Numbered from the stretch's first letter, positions 24,723-34,093 are shown. The stretch is 64,000 nucleotides of DNA from Chitinophaga sp. LS1 (GCF_034274695.1 NZ_CP128362.1:1860001-1924000), one strand, 5' to 3'. Translations and numbers: made by a program. The notes: a model not told the origin generated them from the sequence alone.

Positions 24723-25427
24723 ATGAACGCAGTAGTCACAGGTGCCAGTAAAGGTATAGGGAAAGCCATCGCCGAAAAACTTGCCATGGAAGGATTTAAT
24801 GTAGCTATTTGTTCCAGGGATGCAGCCAAACTGGCTGCTGCCGCTGCAGACATTAAAGCAAAAGCGCCACAGGCAGAGGTATTGACATTCTCTGCCGATA
24901 TGAGCAAAAAGGAAGACGTACTGGCTTTTGCCAATAAAATAAAAGAGACATTCCAGACTGTAGACATCCTCGTGAATAACGCAGGACTGTACATTCCCGG
25001 GGCCCTGCACGAGCAGGAAGACGGACTGCTGGAATATCTGATGGCCGTAAATGTATTTAGCGCACATACTATCACCCGGCAATTATTACCCTCAATGATC
25101 ACACAACGTAAAGGACACATTTTTAACCTTTGCTCTACCGCCAGCTACAATGCCTATCCAAATGGAGGGGCTTATAGCATCACTAAATTCGCCCTGCTGG
25201 GCTTCTCCAAAAACCTGCGTGAAGAGCTCAAATCTCACAATGTAAAGGTAACCGCCCTCAGCCCCGGACCAACGCTCACCGCATCGTGGGAGGGATGGGA
25301 TGGCCCTGCGGACAGAATGATGGAACCTGCTGATGTAGCGAACCTGCTATGGGCAGCCTACACACTCTCTGCTCAGGCTGTTGTGGAAGAAGTGATCATG
25401 CGTCCAATTTTGGGAGATATTGGCTAA
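24723..25427 (+). CDS. Short-chain dehydrogenase/reductase, FabG-like
   Basis: A 234-residue classical SDR: VVTGASKGIGKAIA cofactor loop at the N-terminus, ILVNNAGLY (NNAG), a serine in NLCSTASYNA, and the YSITK catalytic Tyr/Lys pair. It resembles 3-ketoacyl-ACP reductase in pattern, but the substrate is not determined by sequence. It is divergent from the HAD gene and stands alone. Confidence 0.85.
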   Translation: MNAVVTGASKGIGKAIAEKLAMEGFNVAICSRDAAKLAAAAADIKAKAPQAEVLTFSADMSKKEDVLAFANKIKETFQTVDILVNNAGLYIPGALHEQEDGLLEYLMAVNVFSAHTITRQLLPSMITQRKGHIFNLCSTASYNAYPNGGAYSITKFALLGFSKNLREELKSHNVKVTALSPGPTLTASWEGWDGPADRMMEPADVANLLWAAYTLSAQAVVEEVIMRPILGDIG

Positions 25428-25537
25428 AACCTTTACAAACAAGCGTTTTACGCCCTCATATCTATATTTTTTTTAACTAACTTTTAACCGCGACAGCCGC
25501 GTTAAGGGGCGCCGTTTGGTTAAATTTGTTATACATT

Positions 25538-27526
25538 ATGAAGGTCATCACTTTTAGCATAAGGAGGTCGCTGCTATCCCTGCTGTTTTTACTGGGTATA
25601 GCATCTAGTCTGCGAGCGCAGGAATTTAAATTCACCACCACTGTATCAAGCAATAAAGTGGCACTGGACGAACCGTTCCAGATCCAGTTTATGCTGGAAA
25701 ACGGGACCAATGTAACCCAGTTCACACCACCGAACTTCAACGACTTTGAACTATTGCAGGGCCCTAACCAGATGCAGGGTACTTCGATCGTCAATGGCCG
25801 ACGTTCTGATTATATTGCATTGATCTACCTGATCAGGGCAAAACGGGTGGGTAACTTTACCATTCCTGCTGCTGCCGCCCGTGTGAACGGCGATATTGTA
25901 AAGTCCAATCCTGTCACCATCGAAGTGGCAAAAGGCATCAGCGGTTCCGCTGCCCAACAGCAACAACCACAACGCCAGCAGGTACCTGTCAATCCATTTG
26001 CCGGCATGGGCCAGCGTAGTGCTCCCAGCCATCAGGCAGAAGAAATGGAAGGTGTGATTAAGAATGGTGAAGACATCAATGCCAAGCTAAAAAAGAACAT
26101 TTTCGTAAAAGTAGATGTTGACAAAACATCCCTCTACGAAGGCGAACAGCTGACTGCGACCTACAAGCTGTACACCCGCCTACCGACTAACGCCAGTGTG
26201 ACCAAAGTACCTGCGTTCAAAGGATTTTCCGCTAAAGATATAGAATTGCCAAACCCGCCACAGGCCAGTGAAGAAATGGTAAACGGTATTCCCTACAGGG
26301 TATTCGTAATCCGTAAAACCATGCTGTTCCCGATGCAGTCAGGAACGCTGGAACTGGATCCTGTAGAGGTAGACAACCATGTAAGACTGGTGAAACTGGT
26401 GAAGAATGGTAAACGCAAAGATCCACTCGCTGATATGTTCAATGACCCGGCTTTTAAAGACGCGTTCAATGATCCATTCTTCGATGATGTCTTTAACCGT
26501 CCGGAAGTAGAATACCAGGATGTTCCTTACAAGATCCAGACAGCACCGGTAAAAGTTACTGTAAAACCACTGCCGGTCGATAGTCGACCGGCAAGCTACA
26601 ATGGAGCCGTGGGCAGATTTAACATGACCGCTACTGTGGATAAGAACAGCCTGTCTACCGACGATGCACTTACCCTGAAAGTGACCATCTCCGGCCAGGG
26701 CAATGTGAACCTGCTGAATCCGCCCAAAGTTGACATCCCTGCCAGCTTTGATAAATACGATCCAAAAGTGTCAGACAATATTGAAAAGAACAGCAACCCA
26801 CTTACTGGTAGCCGTACTTTTGAATATGTGCTGATGCCGGTAGAAGCAGGGGAGCAGACCATTCCACCTGTGGAATTCTCTTACTTTGATGCGGCTTCCA
26901 AAACTTACAAAACTGTTAGCTCCAAGCCATTCACCATTCATGTGACAGCTGGTAAGCAAACGAAGAGAGACAAAGAAGATTTCAGCATCAATAAAAACGC
27001 CATCACGAACAATAGTAACAGCGTGCTGGATTGGGTTAAACACAATACTTACTTCATTACTTCTATCTGGTTCTACCTGCTGCTGGTATTGCCGCTGCTG
27101 GCACTGATCGGTGCATGGCTGTACCGCCGCCGCCTGGATTACCAGCAGAACAATGCAGCATTCCTGAAACACCGCTATGCTAATAAGGTAGCGCTCAAGC
27201 GACTGGAACTGGCTGCCCGCTATCTGAAAGAAGGCAAGGACAAAGCATTTTACGAAGAGACTTCCCGCGCTGTATGGGGCTATCTGAGTAACAAACTGCA
27301 TGTACCATTTGCTGACCTGAGTAAACAACTGATCCAGGATAAACTGGCACAGCAACACGTCAGTGAGCAATATACCGCCGACCTGTTTGACCTGCTGGAT
27401 AATTGTGAAATGGCCCTGTATACGCCCAACCACAACAATACCAGGATGCAGGGTACCTATCAACAGGCCGTACAGGTAATCAGTAAACTGGAAGATGAAC
27501 TGACAAGGGCGAAGAGCGCCGTTTAA
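25538..27526 (+). CDS. batD: BatD-family membrane protein
   Basis: A 662-residue protein from the ATG at 25538. A signal peptide ends at LRAQ. Repeated immunoglobulin-like BatD domains span about 25-480 (VSSNKVALDEPFQIQFML; VDVDKTSLYEGEQLTATYKL; TVDKNSLSTDDALTLKVTI). One transmembrane helix lies at about 508-530 with a cytoplasmic tail. BatD belongs to the Bat aerotolerance group first named in Bacteroides. Only batE follows; moxR, batA, batB and batC are not in the window. Confidence 0.85.
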   Translation: MKVITFSIRRSLLSLLFLLGIASSLRAQEFKFTTTVSSNKVALDEPFQIQFMLENGTNVTQFTPPNFNDFELLQGPNQMQGTSIVNGRRSDYIALIYLIRAKRVGNFTIPAAAARVNGDIVKSNPVTIEVAKGISGSAAQQQQPQRQQVPVNPFAGMGQRSAPSHQAEEMEGVIKNGEDINAKLKKNIFVKVDVDKTSLYEGEQLTATYKLYTRLPTNASVTKVPAFKGFSAKDIELPNPPQASEEMVNGIPYRVFVIRKTMLFPMQSGTLELDPVEVDNHVRLVKLVKNGKRKDPLADMFNDPAFKDAFNDPFFDDVFNRPEVEYQDVPYKIQTAPVKVTVKPLPVDSRPASYNGAVGRFNMTATVDKNSLSTDDALTLKVTISGQGNVNLLNPPKVDIPASFDKYDPKVSDNIEKNSNPLTGSRTFEYVLMPVEAGEQTIPPVEFSYFDAASKTYKTVSSKPFTIHVTAGKQTKRDKEDFSINKNAITNNSNSVLDWVKHNTYFITSIWFYLLLVLPLLALIGAWLYRRRLDYQQNNAAFLKHRYANKVALKRLELAARYLKEGKDKAFYEETSRAVWGYLSNKLHVPFADLSKQLIQDKLAQQHVSEQYTADLFDLLDNCEMALYTPNHNNTRMQGTYQQAVQVISKLEDELTRAKSAV

Positions 27527-27546
27527 ATAAAATCATAGTCAACAAC

Positions 27547-28311
27547 GTGAAACAGATCGTAACCGCTATACTTTTATGCACACTGATGAGCAGTACCCGC
27601 CTGCTGGCGGCAACCGCTCCACAACAGCAGGAATTTGAGAAAGCTAACGCCCTTTTCAGACAGAAACAATACACTGAAGCTGCCGGCATCTATCAGCGAC
27701 TGGTAGATGAAGGTTTTGATCAGCCGGAGCTCCTCATCAACACAGGCAATGCCTGGTACAAAGCTAACCGTACCGGTCTGGCTGTGTACAGCTATGAAAA
27801 AGCCCTGCTCGCAGATCCATTCAGCAAAGCGGCTCAACACAACCTCGCCATTGCCAATCAGCGGGTGGAAGGGTATGTCAACGAATTGCCACAGCTGTTT
27901 TTCCAGCAATGGTGGACAGCTATCAAATATATGCATCACCCTAATGGCTGGGCTACCGGCGCCATTATCTTTTGCTGGCTCACGGTTTTAGGCAGCATCT
28001 TACTATTACTTCGTCCTACACTGCAGCCCACTGTTGTGAAGAGTGTGACAGGGGTATTCGGCCTGCTTTTCGCTTTCTACCTGTTCATGGGTATTACCAC
28101 TTATGTCAGTGCCACAACGCATGACAATGGCATCATCATGGGGAATGTAGTAAAGGTGAAATCAGCTCCCGATCAGGGCAGTAAAGATCTGTTCGAACTA
28201 CATGAAGGTGTAAAAGTGCAGATCACTGACGGTACCAGTGAATTTTGTAAGATAGAGCTGCCAGACGGAAAAACCGGCTGGATGTCTTGTGGAGATATCA
28301 AAAAACTATAA
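27547..28311 (+). CDS. batE: BatE-like TPR/SH3 membrane protein
   Basis: A 254-residue protein with a GTG start and signal peptide (KQIVTAILLCTLMSSTRLLAA). TPR repeats cover about 30-105 (FEKANALFRQKQYTEAAGIYQRLV ...). Two transmembrane helices lie at about 140-160 and 168-190. A bacterial SH3-like domain (VVKVKSAPDQGSKDLFELHEGVKVQI ... GWMSCGDIKKL) closes the chain. This is the BatE layout. It follows batD by 20 bp and its last six bases overlap the convergent LytTR gene. Confidence 0.85.
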   Translation: MKQIVTAILLCTLMSSTRLLAATAPQQQEFEKANALFRQKQYTEAAGIYQRLVDEGFDQPELLINTGNAWYKANRTGLAVYSYEKALLADPFSKAAQHNLAIANQRVEGYVNELPQLFFQQWWTAIKYMHHPNGWATGAIIFCWLTVLGSILLLLRPTLQPTVVKSVTGVFGLLFAFYLFMGITTYVSATTHDNGIIMGNVVKVKSAPDQGSKDLFELHEGVKVQITDGTSEFCKIELPDGKTGWMSCGDIKKL

Positions 28312-29067
28312 CCGCTCGATTCGCTCCATGAAATCCTGTTTCCTATGCCGGGAGACAGGAATACAGCTTCCATCATTCATGATAATTTCTCCGCCATCCC
28401 CTTTCAGGTAACGTTCCATGTAGTTCAGATTGACTACATAGCTGTGGTGTACCCTGAAGAATCCTTTGTTCCTCAGCATATTTTCTATTTCCTTGAGGGA
28501 ACGGAAAACCATAGCAGGTGCGGGTGCAGACAGCAGGTGCATGCGGGTATTGATCCCATCGGCCATGCAGTAGAGAATATCTTTTACCAGGATCATCCGC
28601 ACACCTTCGGGGCTGGGCAATCCCAGTCTTTCACCAGGATGCAGTTGCTGATGTAGCAATTCCAAGTTATTGCCTGACCGGGTAAGGGACTTTCCCTTTT
28701 CTGTAAGATGCGCCTGCCTCACCAGCGCTTTGTCCACCGCGTCCTGCAGATCATCCCTGAGGATAGGTTTCATCAAAAAGTCGACTACATTATGACGGAT
28801 TGCCTGTAGGGCATACTCTTCGTGAGAAGTGGTGACAATGATCGCGGTATTTATATGGCCGCAGGCATTTATCACCTCAAAACCATTGAGGCCCGGCATT
28901 TCCACATCCAGGAAAAGCAATTCAGGTTGATATTTATTTATGGCTTCAAGCGCAGAAAGGCCATCCGCACATACGGCGACGACAGTAACAGAGGGGCAAT
29001 GTTTTTCTAATAATAGCTTTAGTACACTCCGACTCAGCCGTTCGTCATCAACGATGATGGTTCGCAT
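28306..29067 (-). CDS. LytTR-family response regulator
   Basis: A 253-residue protein. The receiver domain (1-120) has Asp54 in LLFLDVEMPG as phospho-acceptor, VTTSHEEYALQA and a lysine in FLMKPI. The LytTR DNA-binding domain (about 155-253) includes DILYCMADGINTRMHLL and FFRVHHSYVVNLNYME. It is partnered with the LytS-type kinase at 29244-30035 on the same strand, separated by an unusually long 176 bp. Target genes unknown. Confidence 0.9.
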   Translation of the reverse strand: MRTIIVDDERLSRSVLKLLLEKHCPSVTVVAVCADGLSALEAINKYQPELLFLDVEMPGLNGFEVINACGHINTAIIVTTSHEEYALQAIRHNVVDFLMKPILRDDLQDAVDKALVRQAHLTEKGKSLTRSGNNLELLHQQLHPGERLGLPSPEGVRMILVKDILYCMADGINTRMHLLSAPAPAMVFRSLKEIENMLRNKGFFRVHHSYVVNLNYMERYLKGDGGEIIMNDGSCIPVSRHRKQDFMERIERL

Positions 29068-29243
29068 GATCTGATAAATAATTCTTGTCCTATCGTATTT
29101 CTCTATTGGTTGAGGGCTAGGTATTATAGAGATTATACTATGAATCTATCTGTTTACGAAAATATTGTCACTGGTAATGAATTCTGCATTGAAAATACAA
29201 AATCTGCTGACATTGGATCTATTTTTAATTTGGGAGCTAAGCA

Positions 29244-30035
29244 TTAGCCCCCATAAGCTGGCATCATACGGCTATTGACATGGAGCATGGAGATTTTGAT
29301 ACGATGGCCGGTGAGATCTTCTTCTTCCGCTATTTTGGCCTGAATGTGATATTTTTCATTGATCACCTGCAATCTTTCTACGGCAATGGTAATTCCTTTG
29401 TTCAGATAGGACTGTTGGTCCAGGTCGGGCGCTTCATGGTGTACGCCATTATCTTCTATACATACAGCAATAGTATCTCCATCGCGGTCAATGGTGATAT
29501 TGAGCATACCACCTTTGCCCGGCCTTAACAACAGGCGGCGCCAGATGACATCCTGTACATATGGCTGTATAAGCAGGGGAGGGACAAAAGTAAGCTGCTG
29601 AGACACGGAAGGAAGGACTTCCAGCTGGTAGTCGAACTGTGGGCCGAACCGGAGTTGTTCCAGCTGCAGATAAAGTTCCAGTGCCTCCACATCTTCTTCA
29701 AGGTTCACCCATTCTTTGTTACAGTTACGGATGATGAGCCGCATTAAGCGGGCAAAACGTGTAAGGTACAGGGATGCAAGATCCGTACTGGTAGTCAGGA
29801 TGTAGTGGTGTATAGCATTCAGGCTATTAAAAATAAAGTGAGGGTTCATCTGTGCCTGAAATGCATGCATTTCAAGATGGATGATTGCCTGCTGCCTGCT
29901 TATTTCTTTTGCCACATCCTTTTTCAGCTTACTTTCCCGGCTTCGGAACAGAATGAATACCAGGGTCAGGCTCAATAAAAAAAACAGCCAATATTGCCAG
30001 CCCGCTGCATTGAACAAATCAAAGCAAAAACTCAC
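29244..30035 (-). CDS. Compact LytS-type sensor histidine kinase
   Basis: A 263-residue kinase with a GTG start at 30035; an in-frame stop two codons upstream fixes the N-terminus. One transmembrane helix (about 12-33) leads into the His_kinase domain with AQMNPHFIFNSLNAIHHY as phospho-His site, then a GHKL ATPase (VCIEDNGVHHE; LNKGITIAVERLQVINEKY). Related Bacteroidota kinases carry large periplasmic Y_Y_Y/propeller or TPR parts; this one has none. It likely senses through its membrane helix or a partner. Confidence 0.85.
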   Translation of the reverse strand: MSFCFDLFNAAGWQYWLFFLLSLTLVFILFRSRESKLKKDVAKEISRQQAIIHLEMHAFQAQMNPHFIFNSLNAIHHYILTTSTDLASLYLTRFARLMRLIIRNCNKEWVNLEEDVEALELYLQLEQLRFGPQFDYQLEVLPSVSQQLTFVPPLLIQPYVQDVIWRRLLLRPGKGGMLNITIDRDGDTIAVCIEDNGVHHEAPDLDQQSYLNKGITIAVERLQVINEKYHIQAKIAEEEDLTGHRIKISMLHVNSRMMPAYGG

Positions 30036-30073
30036 GCCTTATCGGTTTACTATTCCAAGGATACAATTAAATC

Positions 30074-30088
30074 TTAGTTCGGAACTAA
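30074..30088. promoter_or_regulatory. Palindrome upstream of the LytS-type kinase
   Basis: TTAGTTC and GAACTAA form a perfect 7+7 dyad around a central G, 39 bp before the kinase GTG. It is a candidate operator; no functional evidence. Confidence 0.35.
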
Positions 30089-30223
30089 ATGCAACTTTGT
30101 CTGACTAGGAATAACAATATCCGTCAAATACCCCGAAGGCGAAAGCAACACTTCTTACAAGGCAGTATTTATGCTAAAAGCGGTGTGATTTGGCCGGTAA
30201 GTGGTAGGGGAATCAGGGGTTAT

Positions 30224-30264
30224 AAATAAAAAATTGCGAAATACGTGAACCGCACTTCGCAATT
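30224..30264 (-). terminator. Terminator after the OmpR-type regulator
   Basis: AATTGCGAA/TTCGCAATT (30256-30264 with 30232-30240) forms a 9-bp stem whose loop holds a further GTG/CAC pairing. On the minus strand it is followed by a T-rich tract, 23 bp past the regulator stop. Confidence 0.75.
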
Positions 30265-30287
30265 AACAGGTTGGCCAGCAGGGAGGA

Positions 30288-30995
30288 CTATTCTGTAAAC
30301 TTGTAGCCTACGCCTCTTACTGAATGGAAATATCTTGAGTTCCGGCTGTCTTCTTCGAAGTACTTGCGGAAGTTGAGGATAAAGTTATCAATCGTACGGG
30401 TGGTAGGATATACATTGTACCCCCATACGACCTGAAGGATCTTTTCTCTGGTCACAACTTCACCTTTATTTTCGATCAGTAGCTTGAGGAGCATGGTTTC
30501 TTTTTTGCTCAGCTCATAGTGTTTACCATCTTTGCCGATGCACTCCTGCGCAGCAAAATCAATTTGATTATCACCGAAATGGTAGACATTCGAGACGGAG
30601 TCCTTATCCTGGATCTTCTTATTTTTTAAGATCAGTTTTTCTACACGCAGCAGCAGCTCTTCCAGGTTGAAAGGCTTGGTCATGTAGTCGTCGCCACCTT
30701 TTTTCAGGCCCAATACGCGGTCTGCACTACTGTTCTTGGCACTGAGGAAGAGGATGGGCACTTCATTGTTTTGGATACGGATGTTTTCGCACACGGCGAT
30801 GCCATCCATTTCCGGCAACATTATATCCAGTATGATCAGGTCGAAATACTCGTTTTTCACTGCCTTTAAAGCAGCGGTTCCATTATCTACAGCCGTAACT
30901 TCATAGCCTTCCAGCTCCAGGTTCAGCTTGAGGGCTTCCTGAAGATTCTCTTCATCTTCTACCAGTAGTATGGATGCTTTTGTAGCTTCCTTCAT
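30288..30995 (-). CDS. OmpR-family response regulator
   Basis: A 235-residue protein. Receiver domain with Asp57 in LIILDIMLPEMDG and lysine in YMTKPFNLEEL. A winged-helix DNA-binding domain follows from about 138 (YELSKKETMLLKLLIENKGEVVTREKI ... RTIDNFILNFRKYFEE ... VRGVGYKF). It lies 40 bp downstream of its kinase and resembles RprY in order and domains. Confidence 0.92.
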   Translation of the reverse strand: MKEATKASILLVEDEENLQEALKLNLELEGYEVTAVDNGTAALKAVKNEYFDLIILDIMLPEMDGIAVCENIRIQNNEVPILFLSAKNSSADRVLGLKKGGDDYMTKPFNLEELLLRVEKLILKNKKIQDKDSVSNVYHFGDNQIDFAAQECIGKDGKHYELSKKETMLLKLLIENKGEVVTREKILQVVWGYNVYPTTRTIDNFILNFRKYFEEDSRNSRYFHSVRGVGYKFTE

Positions 30996-31035
30996 AGTTT
31001 AAATTTCGATAAGCTTAAATTACTGATAATGTAAT

Positions 31036-32052
31036 TTACGCCGTTTGTACGGAATATACCGGCCATGTGATTTCAAAATATGCTCCGGCAGGTACATTAT
31101 CTTTTACGATGATAGTGCCTCCATGTTGCTGTACGATCCTTCTGGTAAGGAAGAGGCCCAACCCGGAGCCTTTGGCTTTGCGGGTATTTTCGTTGCCTAT
31201 GCGGTAAAATTTAAGGAAGATCCTTTCCCGTTCATCAACTGGGATGCCTGGTCCTTCATCTTTCACTACCAGCCTAAGCTGGCCGGCATTTTCCTCTAAC
31301 CGTACGTCTATGACCGTATTTTTGGGTGCATATTTAGCAGCATTCTCTACGAGGTTGTTCAGCGCTATCTGCAGCATGAACTTGTCACCATTCAGCCATA
31401 CATCAGGCAAAATATGTGCCTGTATGGAGTGTGTGGCTATTCTACCTTTGATTTCCTTTACGCCATTGACCAGCAATTCAGAAAAATTGAGGTCTTCGCG
31501 GAACAGTTTATAACGGTCTGATTCCATTTGGGATGCCAGCAGTATATTATTACACAGCTGATCAAGACGATTGGTTTCGCGAATGGTATTGTCCAGTAGT
31601 TTTAACCGCTTTTCCTCATCCAGTCTATGTTTACGAAGGGTTTCCAGATTGAGTTTGGCGGCAGCAATAGGGGATTTCAGTTCGTGTGTTACGGCCATCA
31701 TGAAGTTCTGCTGTTGCTGTGAGAGCTTCATTTGCTTGTAGATGGAGCGGTATACAAAGAAACCACCCATTAAAATAATGGCCAGAAAAATAATTCCCTC
31801 GCCGATAAACATGACAGTACGGCGGTATTCTGTAGTTTGTATCCGTGCCAGTTCCTGTTGATATTCTACCGGATGTGCAACACTGTCAGTTCTCAGCACC
31901 AGGTTCTGGATTTCGAAGCGGGATATCTGTTCGCTTTGCATAAACAGGAGTACCCCCCACCATACGAGTGCCAGGATCGTATATGCAAGTACAAACAGAT
32001 AGATAACGGAAATGGCTTTTCCGTCCTGTAGTTTATTGAGTAGCTTTTTCAT
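31036..32052 (-). CDS. Sensor histidine kinase (RprX-like)
   Basis: A 338-residue protein from the ATG at 32052. Two transmembrane helices (about 15-37 and 82-101) flank a short 40-residue periplasmic loop. The HisKA domain has His123 in MMAVTHELKSPIAAAK and the HATPase shows N (NLVENAAKYA), G1 (KDEGPGIP) and G2 (GSGLGLFLTRRI) boxes. Its start overlaps the gldH end by 20 bp, so kinase and GldH are made from one transcript. It partners the regulator at 30288-30995. Confidence 0.92.
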   Translation of the reverse strand: MKKLLNKLQDGKAISVIYLFVLAYTILALVWWGVLLFMQSEQISRFEIQNLVLRTDSVAHPVEYQQELARIQTTEYRRTVMFIGEGIIFLAIILMGGFFVYRSIYKQMKLSQQQQNFMMAVTHELKSPIAAAKLNLETLRKHRLDEEKRLKLLDNTIRETNRLDQLCNNILLASQMESDRYKLFREDLNFSELLVNGVKEIKGRIATHSIQAHILPDVWLNGDKFMLQIALNNLVENAAKYAPKNTVIDVRLEENAGQLRLVVKDEGPGIPVDERERIFLKFYRIGNENTRKAKGSGLGLFLTRRIVQQHGGTIIVKDNVPAGAYFEITWPVYSVQTA

Positions 32053-32539
32053 TGGTCCGTAAACCGGCTTTCTCCACCCGTAAGCCAACATTCATGATAT
32101 CCGGAAGCGGATTTTGCCGCATGTTTTGTTCAAAGGTAAACTTATAAACACCTGGTTTATTCAGTATCGCATGTTGCTGAATGGGGATCTGGTGTTCATA
32201 AATATCGTCCAGCCCACTACCCAGCCATTTACCGGTCATATCAGCAAGGGGCAGTTCTACCCTTTGTGGTATTGGTTGTTCGCCCGGAAACCGGGTATCG
32301 ATCAGCAGGTAAATATTGCTATAGGGGTATGCATCCTTGTGACGGATATTCACATAGATGTTATACAAATAGGCTGTATCTGCCGGTTGCAGGGTGACCT
32401 CAAATGCTGGCTTATAGTTGTAGGCCCATTCATGCCCCGGGATCTCCAGGTTCTTTTCATAGGTGTCCATCTTCATGGGCTCGCAGGAAGCTGCTACCAG
32501 CAACATTCCTACAGCCATCATCCGGAAGAATTTATTCAT
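32033..32539 (-). CDS. gldH: Gliding motility lipoprotein GldH
   Basis: A 168-residue lipoprotein with lipobox LLVAASC (Cys19). The body matches GldH in features such as ADTAYLYNIYVNIRHKDAYPYSNIYLLI, LPLADMTGKWLGSGLDDIYEHQI and YKFTFEQNMRQNPLPDIMNVGLRVEK. GldH is needed for gliding in Flavobacterium johnsoniae, where gld genes are tied to the type IX secretion/gliding machine. It sits between yicC and a two-component system on one leftward transcript. Confidence 0.88.
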   Translation of the reverse strand: MNKFFRMMAVGMLLVAASCEPMKMDTYEKNLEIPGHEWAYNYKPAFEVTLQPADTAYLYNIYVNIRHKDAYPYSNIYLLIDTRFPGEQPIPQRVELPLADMTGKWLGSGLDDIYEHQIPIQQHAILNKPGVYKFTFEQNMRQNPLPDIMNVGLRVEKAGLRTNEKATQ

Positions 32540-32563
32540 ATACTATTGCGATACGGTTTTTTA

Positions 32564-33439
32564 TTACAGCACATTCAGCACCTGCTCTTTCGCTTTTTCC
32601 AGCTCATCTTTCATGAGCACTACCCATTGCTGGATGTTGGCATCATTAGCTTTGGAACCGGTCGTATTAATTTCACGGCCTACTTCCTGTAATACGAATC
32701 CCAGTTTTTTACCTTTGGAAGGTTCTGCTTCTTTCAGGATTTCTTTGAAGTAACGGCAGTGGTTTTCCAGTCTTACCAGTTCTTCAGAGATGTCCAGTTT
32801 TTCTAAATAAAATATAAGTTCCTGTTCCAGGCGATTCTCGTCTATGTTTTCTTTACCTACATATTCTGCCAGCAGAGATTCGAGTCTGGTTCTTACCCTG
32901 TCTTTACGCTGCGGATCCAGTTCTCTTACCTTGATGGTGTAGTTTTCAATGTTCTCTATACGTGTGAGCAGGTCCGCTGCCAGCACAGAACCTTCGTCCA
33001 GGCGATGGGCATCGAGGTCGGAAATAGCCTGTTTCAGTGCTGTTTCGACTTCCTGCCACTCTTCTTCAGAGATCTGCTCATTAGCAGGGCTCACCACTTC
33101 TGGAAGCTTCATCAGCACATTGAGCATATCTTCTTTAGGCAAATTCAGTTCATCGGCCAGTGTGGTGATAGACTGATGATAGAACTTTGCCAGATCTGTA
33201 TTAATGACCACCGGACGGTTTGCACCGTTTTGTCTGATATTAACACTGGCATCCAGCGTTCCACGTACTAACGTTTGTTGCAGCTGGTTGCGTATATCAA
33301 ACTCGTAGGGCTTTAACAACGGGGAAATTTTCAGGTTTACTTCAAACTGTTTTCCATTCAGTGATTTAATTTCTACCACTATTGTTGTCTCTCCCCGGGT
33401 GATTTCAGCCCTTCCGAAGCCGGTCATTGATTTCAGCAT
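32564..33439 (-). CDS. yicC: YicC-family endoribonuclease
   Basis: A 291-residue protein with the YicC start MLKSMTGFGRAEI and NSLNGK-type EIKSLNGKQFEVNLKI. The C-terminal DUF1732 part has DISEELVRLENHCRYFKEIL and KGKKLGFVLQEVGREINTTGSKAND. Family members are endoribonucleases that can act with PNPase. It is followed by gldH after 24 bp; the guanylate kinase gene often found next to yicC is absent. Confidence 0.93.
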   Translation of the reverse strand: MLKSMTGFGRAEITRGETTIVVEIKSLNGKQFEVNLKISPLLKPYEFDIRNQLQQTLVRGTLDASVNIRQNGANRPVVINTDLAKFYHQSITTLADELNLPKEDMLNVLMKLPEVVSPANEQISEEEWQEVETALKQAISDLDAHRLDEGSVLAADLLTRIENIENYTIKVRELDPQRKDRVRTRLESLLAEYVGKENIDENRLEQELIFYLEKLDISEELVRLENHCRYFKEILKEAEPSKGKKLGFVLQEVGREINTTGSKANDANIQQWVVLMKDELEKAKEQVLNVL

Positions 33440-33502
33440 AATAGAGATTTGTAAGCAACAAACCTACCTAAATTAGGCCAAAGCGCAAAGAAACGTTCAA
33501 GA

Positions 33503-34093
33503 TCAGGCTTTAAAGAGCAGGTCATAGAGCTCCTGCTGGCTGTATTCCCTGATGTCGCCCGGCAGCAAACCGGCTATAGTAGCCTTACCTATCCGGTAAC
33601 GTATAAGTCTCAACGTTGGGAAGCCAACGGCAGCGGTCATTTTCCTGACCTGCCTGTTTTTTCCTTCCTTCAGGGACAATTTTATCCATGGGGCGGGAAT
33701 GCTCTTACGGAAACGGATAGGAGGGTTGCGGTCAGGGACCTCCGGATCTTCCGGAAAAAGGGTGGCCTTACAGGGGCGGGTTTTGTACATTTTACCATCA
33801 ATATTGATAGGTACCCCCTGACGCAACTGTTGTACAGCAGTGTCGGTCACAGCTCCATCTACCTGTACCCAGTATTCCCTTTCATGTGCAAATTTCGGAT
33901 CCAGAAGGCGGTGATTGAGGGCCTTGTCATTGGTCAGCACCAGGAGGCCTTCACTGTCGTAATCTAAACGTCCCACCGGGTAAACATCCGGGGGAACTTT
34001 AAAAAAATCTCCCAGGCTGGCTTTCCCTTCTTCTTTGCCGAAACGGGTAAGTACCTGGAAAGGTTTATATATTATATAATAATTAAATGCCAT
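33503..34093 (-). CDS. RsuA/RluE-family rRNA pseudouridine synthase
   Basis: A 196-residue protein lacking the N-terminal S4 domain. The catalytic motif is YPVGRLDYDSEGLLVLTND with the nucleophile Asp; KEGKNRQVRKMTAAVGFPTLRLIR is the second signature. The size and absence of S4 fit RluE (23S rRNA) better than RsuA. It is divergent from the FNR-like regulator gene, with 72 bp between. Confidence 0.88.
   Translation of the reverse strand: MAFNYYIIYKPFQVLTRFGKEEGKASLGDFFKVPPDVYPVGRLDYDSEGLLVLTNDKALNHRLLDPKFAHEREYWVQVDGAVTDTAVQQLRQGVPINIDGKMYKTRPCKATLFPEDPEVPDRNPPIRFRKSIPAPWIKLSLKEGKNRQVRKMTAAVGFPTLRLIRYRIGKATIAGLLPGDIREYSQQELYDLLFKA

Noticed and set aside
29140..29247. 35-codon plus-strand ORF between the LytS-type kinase and its regulator
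   Set aside because: Not annotated as a gene: no -7 box, no recognised peptide family, and length is within chance for this A/T-rich gap. Kept as a minor point in the findings.
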